This document shows positions 57,613 to 64,000 of a stretch of DNA of 64,000 bases, in pieces. The translations under genes and the position numbers were made by a program. Under the pieces are notes generated by a model, which made no database searches, was not told the origin of the DNA, and saw only the letters and a program-made list of their open reading frames with translations. This DNA comes from Diabrotica undecimpunctata. Its lineage: Eukaryota > Arthropoda > Insecta > Coleoptera > Chrysomelidae. The DNA is taken from assembly GCF_040954645.1 (NCBI RefSeq), contig NC_092804.1, forward strand, positions 44,359,753 to 44,423,752, read 5' to 3'. Numbering within the stretch: position 1 is the stretch's first letter; the number at the start of each line of letters is the position of its first letter.

Positions 57613-59933
57613 CATCATCATCATTGGTGCTACAGCCCTATAAAAGAGCCTCGACCTTCCCAAGTCTATTACGCCAGTCAGTTCTATCCAATGCCAACTG
57701 TTGCCAGTTTGCTGCACCTATTTGTCTACCATCCTCATCTACACCATCCCTCCATCTGAGTTTTGGTCTACCCCTTTTTCTACTTCCCACAGGTTGTGAC
57801 ATAAGGATTCTTCTAGGAGGGTTGTTCTGCTGTGATCTTGCCAGATGTCCTGCCCATCTTAGTCTTCCTATTTTTATAAAGGATACTACGTCTTTACCAC
57901 CAAATATATGTTTATATCTGTGATATATCTCGTAGTTGTACCTCCTTCTCCAAACACCATTTTCACAGATGCCACCAAATATTCTTCTCAGGATCCTTCG
58001 TTCAAATATAAGCAGGAGATTTTCATCTGCCTTGGAAATGGTCCATGCCTCCGACCCATATGTCAACACTGCTTGTATAAGGGTTTTGTATATGGTTATT
58101 TTTTGTTTTTTGGCTTAAGTTTCTGCTTCTCATATGTCTACTCAGTCCAAAATAGCATTTGTTTGCTAGGATTATTCTTCGCTTGATTTCTTCCGTCATG
58201 ACGTTCTCCTTGGTGATCAGGGAGCCTAAGTATGTGAATTTGTCCACCACTTCAAAGGTAGAATTATCAACCGTGAATTGGTGGCCGATGTTTCTGGCTC
58301 TATTGTTGGGTGTTGATGCCATTATCTTAGTTTTATTTTCATTTACTTGCAGGCCCATATTTTTTGAGGCGTGTGACAAGGTGGTATACATTTCTTCTAG
58401 CTTGCGTGTTGTGCGGGCAACTAGATCAACATCATCTGCATATACCAAAATTTGGGATGATTTATTAAAAATGTTTCCTCTGCTGTCTATTTGGGCATCC
58501 CTGACCGCCCTTTCCAAAGCTATGTTGAAAAGGAGACACGCCAGCGCATCTCCCTGTCGCAGCCCAACATGCGTTTTAAATGCCTGTGATTGTTCGCCCT
58601 GTATTTGGACTTTGCAAACAACTTTACGCATTGTAGCCTTAACCAATCTTATCAGTTTATCGGGGATGTGGAATTTATCCATGGCTTCATACAATTTATT
58701 TCTTAGGACACTATCATAGGCCGATTTAAAATCTACGAAAAGATGGTATGTGTCGATATTAAATTCATTGGATTTTTCCAGTATTTGCCTTAGCACAAAG
58801 ATCTGGTCTGTTGTTGATCGACCAGGCCTAAAACCACTTTGATATTCTCCAAGAAGCTCCTCTGAATATTCACTCAGGCGACCATATAAAATACTCGAAA
58901 ATATTTTGTATGCTGTATTAAGGAGGGTTATTCTCCTATAGTTTCTACATTCTAATTCATCGCCCTTTTTGTGTAGCGGGCAAACGATCCCAATACACCA
59001 CTCTTCTGGAATTTGTTCCTCATTCCAGGCTCTCAGTATGATTTTATATATATGATTAGTCAGAGTAGCACCTCCACATTTAATAAGTTCCGCGGGTATA
59101 CCATCACTTCCTGGAGATTTATTATTTTTTAGGTGTTTTATTGCATCCCGTACTTCCTGAATTGATGGAGGCTCCAATGGTGTATTGTTGTTTGCTCCTG
59201 GGGGTGGTTGATTTGGATCTTCTACTTCAATAGTAAGCAGTTCTTTATAGTGTTCCACCCACCTTTTCAATACTTTTTCTTTTGTATTAAGTATATGCCC
59301 CTCCTTATCCTTACATAGTCCGATTCTTGGTTTAAATTCATTTCTTGCTTTATTTAGATTTTTATAGAATTTTCTTGTTTGATTTTCCTTTTTTAATGCC
59401 TTAAGTTCTTCCAATATTCTATTTTCATAAGTTCGCTTTTTTCTCCGATGGATGTACTTCTCTTCTCTTCTGAGATCTTTATATTTTTGTTCTTTTTCTC
59501 TGGTTCTTCTTTGCTGTATCAGTTTATATGCATTGTTCTTTCTTCTTGTAATGTCCTCGCACTTAGCATCGAACCACTCATTACGTGGTGGTGGTCTTTG
59601 CGGCCCTAGAATGTTATTTGCTGCGTCTTTAATGTAATTTTTACACATTTCCCATTGTTCACTAATTGTTAGATTCTCTTTAGTTATGTATTTAGTTTCG
59701 ATATAGTTGTGAAACCTTTCTACCGTTTGCGGGTTTTTGAGGAGTTCAATATTAAGGCGCCTTGTTTTAGTACTTCTCTCCTTCTTCGCATTTGAGATTC
59801 TAGCCCGAATTCTTGTGCCAACTAGAAAATGATCTGAATCAATATTGGCGCCTCGATAGGTGCGGACATCCATAAGGTTGGAGAAGTGTCTAGCATCTAT
59901 GATCACATGATCAATTTGGTTGTTCATCCTTTA
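57613..59933 (-). mobile_element. 5'-truncated RTE-like LINE with 14-bp target-site duplication
   Basis: TAATCCTTTATAAT occurs exactly at 57599-57612 and 59934-59947. The 3' end is AATGATGATGATGAT on the minus strand, a (GAT)n tail typical of RTE elements, directly against the duplication. At the 5' end an extra partial copy of the target (ATCCTTTAT, 59926-59934) sits between duplication and element, probably from microhomology when the second strand was joined. The copy begins inside the endonuclease. It lies antisense in the possible first intron of the HTQN family relic. Confidence 0.9.
57638..59924 (-). pseudogene. RTE-like LINE ORF2: endonuclease end, RT and C-terminus, one frameshift
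   Basis: The minus strand is open for 634 codons from the 5' junction to 58023, then continues in another frame to 57638. The first Met (59927) is formed by flank, not by the element. Order: NNQIDHVIIDARHFSNLMDV and IDSDHFLVGTRI (end of endonuclease, SDH), linker EWFDAKCEDITRRKNNAYKL, WVEHYKELLT, fingers NNKSPGSDGIPAELIKCGG and PLHKKGDELECRNYRRI, GEYQSGFRPGRSTTDQIFVL, palm LFVDFKSAYDSVLRNKL, THVGLRQGDALACLLFNIAL, catalytic YADD at 58431-58442, thumb FTYLGSLITKE, then a shift by one base in the A-rich run near 58102-58120, then VLTYGSEAWTISKADENLLL, RRILRRIFGG, RLRWAGHLARSQ and SRKRGRPKLRWRDGVDEDGR. A young, near-intact copy. Confidence 0.9.
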
Positions 59934-59965
59934 TAATCCTTTATAATAGGTTTTATTATTTTCAG

Positions 59966-61300
59966 ATACACAAGAATCAATCAAAGATGAAAATATAGAA
60001 GAGCATTACTTGGAGACTAACAAACAAGCAGTACCTTCTACACACAGTTAGTATTTAGTACATTGGACATACAATTTTTAATAAACCTACCTTTTTATTT
60101 TACATATAGCAGCAGTGATAGTTCTGATTCGTGAGTTTAATGATACTGAGGGTGTTCCAAAATACTCCTACAGTAGCTCATCTTTATGTTCAACCAGATC
60201 TTCCTCTTGTTCAAGCTGCACTGAAAATATGGCAAGAAAAAGGTAAATAACAGTAAAAATTCTCCAAAGAAAACACGGAAAAGAAAAGTAAAACCTTAAG
60301 ACTCTAAAAGGAACGTTACCAAGAAGTTGGGAAACACCGGCCAGGCCTATGTTACATCCAAAAAAGAGACAAAAGTACCAGTTAGAAAGCTTCAGCAAAT
60401 TAACAAATGACAAATACAGATTAAAACTTTCTACAAAATTTACCCAACTAAAAAGAGAACAGTTTTTTAAAAACTATTGGTCTCAAGACAATATTGACCA
60501 TCAAAGAAATTCTATTTCACGATGTATGCTTTCAAGAAATATCCCACGGGGAATAAAGCTGCCAGGAAGGTGAATCATGCCTTATTTCTTAAAAAAAATA
60601 ATACAAGGATAGAGATTTCTTAAAAGTTTTTTATTGTCACCTTAGGTATTACAAATAGAACTATTCGTACTGTAATTAGTAAATGGCAAGATGGATTTGT
60701 TGTTAATGATAAATGAGGGAAATAACATAATCATTTAACAATTTCTGACGAATTAAAAGAAAGTGTGAGAATTCACATCAAAACTATTCCTGTAATTGAA
60801 AACGTTTAAGTCAACACTTGAATTTTGTTAAATTTCCTATTTATAGGAACATTTTTAATTACGAGTTTAATTTGGCGTTATTTAAGCTAAAAAAGAGATT
60901 TGTGCCAAATCTGTAATAATGAAGAAAAAGAACAAAAAATGACTGATTACAAGTTGGTGTTGGCGTTTCCCACATCAAAAGGTGAGATGTCGGTATTTTA
61001 ATACAAAAGCAAACTTCTAACTTATAATTTTACTATTTGTCAACTTCAGAAGCAGGGACTTGGCATTATAAGTGATTATAAATTCTTTTATTAAGCACAA
61101 TGAAATTCCAATTTGAAGGAAAGAGGATCCAATAAAATTGGATCTTGTCTTTCTAAAAAAAATAACCCATAAATTCCTTGTTGTTGGGCACACACAAAAC
61201 GATGGAGATTATGCCCACTTACTGGACGTAATCTGGAACAAAAGCAGTGCATGAGACACTTGAGACAGACGGCCAAAGTCCATTCTGACGTCACTTTCGG
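59966..61300 (+). pseudogene. Relic of uncharacterised transposase-like family (HTQN motif)
   Basis: I recognise the layout from a large, mostly uncharacterised family expanded in insects and cnidarians. Plus strand, many frames: after TTATTTTCAG (59956-59965) DTQESIKDENIEEHYLETN; a Ser-rich stretch; RNVTKKLGNTGQAYVTSKKR; STKFTQLKREQFFKNYWSQD then NIDHQRNSI; NHAYFLKK; LGITNRTIRTVISKWQDGFV; LKESVRIHIKTIP; LAFPTSKGEMSVF-YKSKLL and TYNFTI; RGSNEIGSCL; and KFLVVGHTQNDGDYAHLLDV then IWNK (family motif GHTQNEGD). The gaps between blocks are deletions. Function is not established; it may be a transposase. Intron-like AG/GT borders occur near 59965, 60109 and 60130. Confidence 0.5.
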
Positions 61301-61331
61301 TAAGCGTTGAATCTGTATTACTAGCCGAGTA

Positions 61332-61689
61332 TGAACCTTAGCCAAGACCGGAACTATTTGTCAACTGTAAATTCTTCTTTTTTCCTAATTTATCTTATAA
61401 GAAGCAGCGAACAGATCGAAAAGCAAAGAAGAAGACAGTCGACGTAAAAAAAAAAGATTTGACAATTTAAATGATATCTGACGGTTGCTGATAAGAGTAG
61501 CGAACAGATCGTTTTTGACGTAGGTGGACGGGACTTTGTTCCCATTGGTCGGTGGCTTTGTTCTGACATTAGCTACGGAAAAGAAGAAGAATTGACAGTT
61601 GACAGACGAAAAAGAATTAACGACATTAGATAAGTAAAAGAAGAAGATTTTACAGTTGACAAATGGTTCCGGTCTTGGGTAAGCTTCAT
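61332..61689. mobile_element. MITE-like element, about 358 bp, with 40-bp inverted ends
   Basis: ATGAACCTTAGCCAAGACCGG from 61332, continuing AACTATTTGTCAACTGTAAA, is matched in reverse by 61625-61689 (ATGAAGCTTACCCAAGACCGG, AACCATTTGTCAACTGTAAA), with about 5 mismatches in 42. Internal sequence has further TTGACAGTTGACA and GCGAACAGATCG repeats (61407 and 61499). It carries no supported frame. It lies 30 bp after the last readable block of the HTQN relic. Confidence 0.65.
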
Positions 61690-61793
61690 GTTCTCCCAAA
61701 ATTGACGATTTCCAATCTTTAGTAGCTAACAAAACCATTCCAAGCTGCCATGCAAAACCTTTACAACTCTTTAAATTATGAATAATTGTCTTC

Positions 61794-62180
61794 TTCTTGT
61801 GGTGCCTATCCGTTACGGATGTTGGCTACTAGCATGGCAATTCTAACTTTATTGACTTCAGCTGGATATAATATAAGTTGCAGCAGGTTATATCTATGAT
61901 CGTTTCGCATTATATGTCCAAGATTTTCTAGCTTGCGTTGTTTCACTGTAGGACATCTCAACAAACGGATTTTCGTTTTTAAGGGTAGGTCTTGGCTCTG
62001 AAATAATTGTCTAAAAACTAATATATAAGGTGAGCTTATGTGTAATTTTGCATATGTACTCATTTTATTCTTAATTGATGTCCCATTCCGTTTTTTCTTC
62101 GAAAAATATATTTGTTTTGAATAATTCGAGTTTTTTTCAAAATAAGTGCCACTCAATGTCCTACAAAATCGCTCACACAA
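61794..62180 (-). pseudogene. LINE family A, 3' end with internal loss
   Basis: The minus strand reads LFRQLFQSQDLPLKTKIRLLRC from about 62010 (frame of the thumb), then after a gap RKLENLGHIMRNDHRYNLLQ, then after a second gap EVNKVRIAMLVANIRNG and the tail CACAAGAAGAAGAC. The EAFEMW block and the GRRR-SWL block have been lost. The part of the frame upstream of about 62010 is unrelated flank. Confidence 0.72.
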
Positions 62181-63411
62181 GCTATTTTTTTTTAATCAAT
62201 TTAATATATATTTTCTTCTGAACTATTTTACAAAATTACAATTTTACAATTAATTATTTAATATCAAGGAAATAAGACTAATATGCTCCTCCTAGGTATT
62301 TAATACAGCCCGCGATTTTTCAAACAGTCATTTTTCATTATTTTATTTTTTTTAATTGTGCCACTAGTGAATTCACCAATCGATATTAACACTGGTTAAA
62401 TGATTTATCACTGCTATACCCAAGCTGCTTATAATATAAACAGTTCAAACATAACATTAAAATCTTATATTTATGGATTATGCGTATTAACATATAGATA
62501 AAAATTTGTTTAAATTTAATTACACAAGCAATAATTAACACTTGTTTGTGTTTTATTCAAGTAATTATTTTAAAAATAAAATAATGTTGCAAAAATGCAA
62601 CGCTACATCCTGGACTATAGTAGAAATAATACTACGAAAATTTACAAACATTTCGTTAGAATGATGCGTTGATGATGGAACCAAGTTGAAGTGTCTATTT
62701 AGAGTGTTTTCATAGCTGGATTGTTTCATCGTGGATTTAAAAGCAACAGGTTTAATTTTGGTTTATACAACCACAATGTTTGCTTCTATGGAAAAGAAAC
62801 ATGGCTAAATGTGTTTTTATATATATAGGTATTGTATATAGATAGTATTCTTCTCTGTGGTGGTGTCATCACATTTAAATAAACCTTTTTATTAATTAAC
62901 AAAGTCTGATTTAATTTTAAGCATAGGTTTTATTCATACAAATTATCGTACTCCTATATAAAATCGTAACAGCAAGTATGGAATCGCTGTTACGATTTGA
63001 AATAAAAAAATGTGAATATATTTGAAATAACATTTGAAATAGAACGTGTACGGCAAGGTGATAACATTTCACAAAAAACTACCAGTGATCGAGTGATTTC
63101 AATCATCATCACTGTAAAAAAATAAACCACGTACGCCTCGTTGTACGAAGATTTTATCCAAATTATTAGTAAATTATACCAATTGTTTAATTTTTTACTA
63201 TACTTAATACTTATTAAAAAGAACCATAATATACAATATAAAAGTACAGCTCAGTATCTACCAAAATAACTTAAATAGGCGTCAATATTAGTAACACGAT
63301 ATCGATTGCGGGTTAACTTGTTTTTCTTTGCCTACAATACGTCAAATCATCAATTGAACCGAAACGAAACAACAGATTCACGGAAGAAATTCAGACAAAG
63401 TATAATTCCCT
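62181..63411. other. Unassigned AT-rich DNA with one perfect hairpin
   Basis: AAATCGTAACAGC at 62961-62973 and GCTGTTACGATTT at 62986-62998 form a perfect 13-bp stem with a 12-nt loop. Nothing else can be assigned. Confidence 0.45.
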
Positions 63412-63999
63412 TCTTCTTCTTCACGTGCCATCTCCGCGACGGAGGTTGGCAATCATCATGGCTATTCTGATCTTAGATGCTGCTGCTCTGAATAGTTCAA
63501 TTGATGTGCATCCGTACCATTCCCTCAAGTTACGCAACCATGAGATTCTTCTTCTTCCTACACTTCTCTTGCCCTGGATTTTCCCTTGTATAATCAATTG
63601 AAGTAGGTTGTATCTCTCATTACGCATAACATGCCCCAGGTATTGCAGCTTTCGTGTCTTGATGGTTTCCAATACTTCCATTCTTTTGTTGATTCTTCTC
63701 ATGACTTCGTTGTTTGTCACATGCTCGGTACATGATATCTTAAAGATTCTTCTATACACCCACATTTCAAATGCTTCCAACTTTTTAGCAGTCGACGCGT
63801 TAAGTGTCCATGCTTCTATCCCATAAAGCAGAGTCGAGAAAATATAGCACCTTGCCAGCCTAACTCTCAAGTCCAATTTCAGTTCTCTTGCACAAAGTAC
63901 CTTTCTCATTTTATTGAAGTTTGTACGTGCTTTCTCTATTCGAACTTTGATTTCTTTGGAGTAATCGTTTGTGTGATTAATTATTGTGCCAAGATAGTG
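63412..63999 (-). CDS. LINE family A, open C-terminal region, runs off the window
   Basis: The minus-strand frame is open from the window edge to the stop near 63421, about 192 codons with no lesion. Blocks: HYLGTIINHTNDYSKEIKVR, IEKARTNFNKMRKV, RLARCYIFSTLLYGIEAWTL, KLEAFEMWVYRRIFKI, HVTNNEVMRRINKR, RKLQYLGHVMRNERYNLLQL, IIQGKIQGKRSVGRRRISWL, RNLREWYG and KIRIAMMIANLRRGDGT. The 3' end CACGTGAAGAAGAAGAAGG is the (GAA)n tail. This is the post-RT part of ORF2; the RT itself should lie beyond 64000 if the copy is longer. It is the least damaged family A copy in the window and the best reference for the rest. Confidence 0.85.
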
Positions 64000-64000
64000 G

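Noticed and set aside
57638..58718. Plus-strand open frames of 92-186 codons
   Set aside because: Antisense shadows of the RTE-like ORF2 on the minus strand, which has all RT blocks in order.

Overview
The window is AT-rich eukaryotic DNA that looks like an intergenic or heterochromatic stretch of an insect genome built almost entirely from transposable elements. The combination of a Jockey/I-type LINE, several RTE-like LINEs with trinucleotide tails, piggyBac, Tc1/mariner and Penelope-like ends fits an insect. A beetle is my guess from the flavour of the LINE families, but nothing in the window proves the order. I see no intact host protein-coding gene. The only RNA gene is one tRNA-Asp-like sequence at 10257-10328. 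About 60% of the window can be assigned to a recognisable element; the rest is AT-rich sequence and (TA)n tracts.

Layout. 1-5.1 kb: a foldback repeat, copy 1 of a dispersed repeat (called R here) with a large hairpin, and unassigned DNA. 5.1-10.3 kb: a Penelope-like end, an internally deleted Jockey/I LINE, a decayed RT, R copy 2 and the tRNA. 10.5-12.7 kb: the best preserved element, a Tc1/mariner transposon with an open transposase, about 0.5-kb terminal inverted repeats and TA target duplication. 13-15.7 kb: R copy 3, split by a young 5'-truncated RTE-like LINE (family B) with a 12-bp target-site duplication. 15.8-27 kb: fragments of LINE families A and D, a near-perfect 107-bp-arm hairpin and (TA)n arrays. 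28.8-38.4 kb: an internally deleted RTE-like LINE, a dead piggyBac, a mariner relic, a Jockey copy with the head-to-head layout of twin priming, and more LINE 3' ends. 40.4-43.35 kb: a complete but frameshifted piggyBac bounded by TTAA. 43.7-56 kb: nested relics, including a family A LINE inside a Tc1 transposase and LINE/piggyBac mosaics. 56.5-61.7 kb: a mariner relic, then a multi-exon-looking relic of an uncharacterised transposase-like family whose first intron holds an antisense RTE-like LINE with a 14-bp duplication, then a MITE-like element. 61.8-64 kb: two more family A ends, the last one open and running off the window.

How the parts relate. Family A (an EN/RT non-LTR element whose 3' end runs into GAA repeats) occurs at thirteen or so loci, nearly all 5'-truncated, so it is the main builder of the region. 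Three LINEs of different families keep both ends but have lost the middle, which is unlike ordinary 5' truncation. Two piggyBac relics carry the same Asp-to-Asn change at a catalytic position. Only the mariner transposase at 11144-12088 looks potentially functional from sequence alone.

Edges of decayed elements are approximate (about +/-20-50 bp). Family names A-H and R are labels for this window only.
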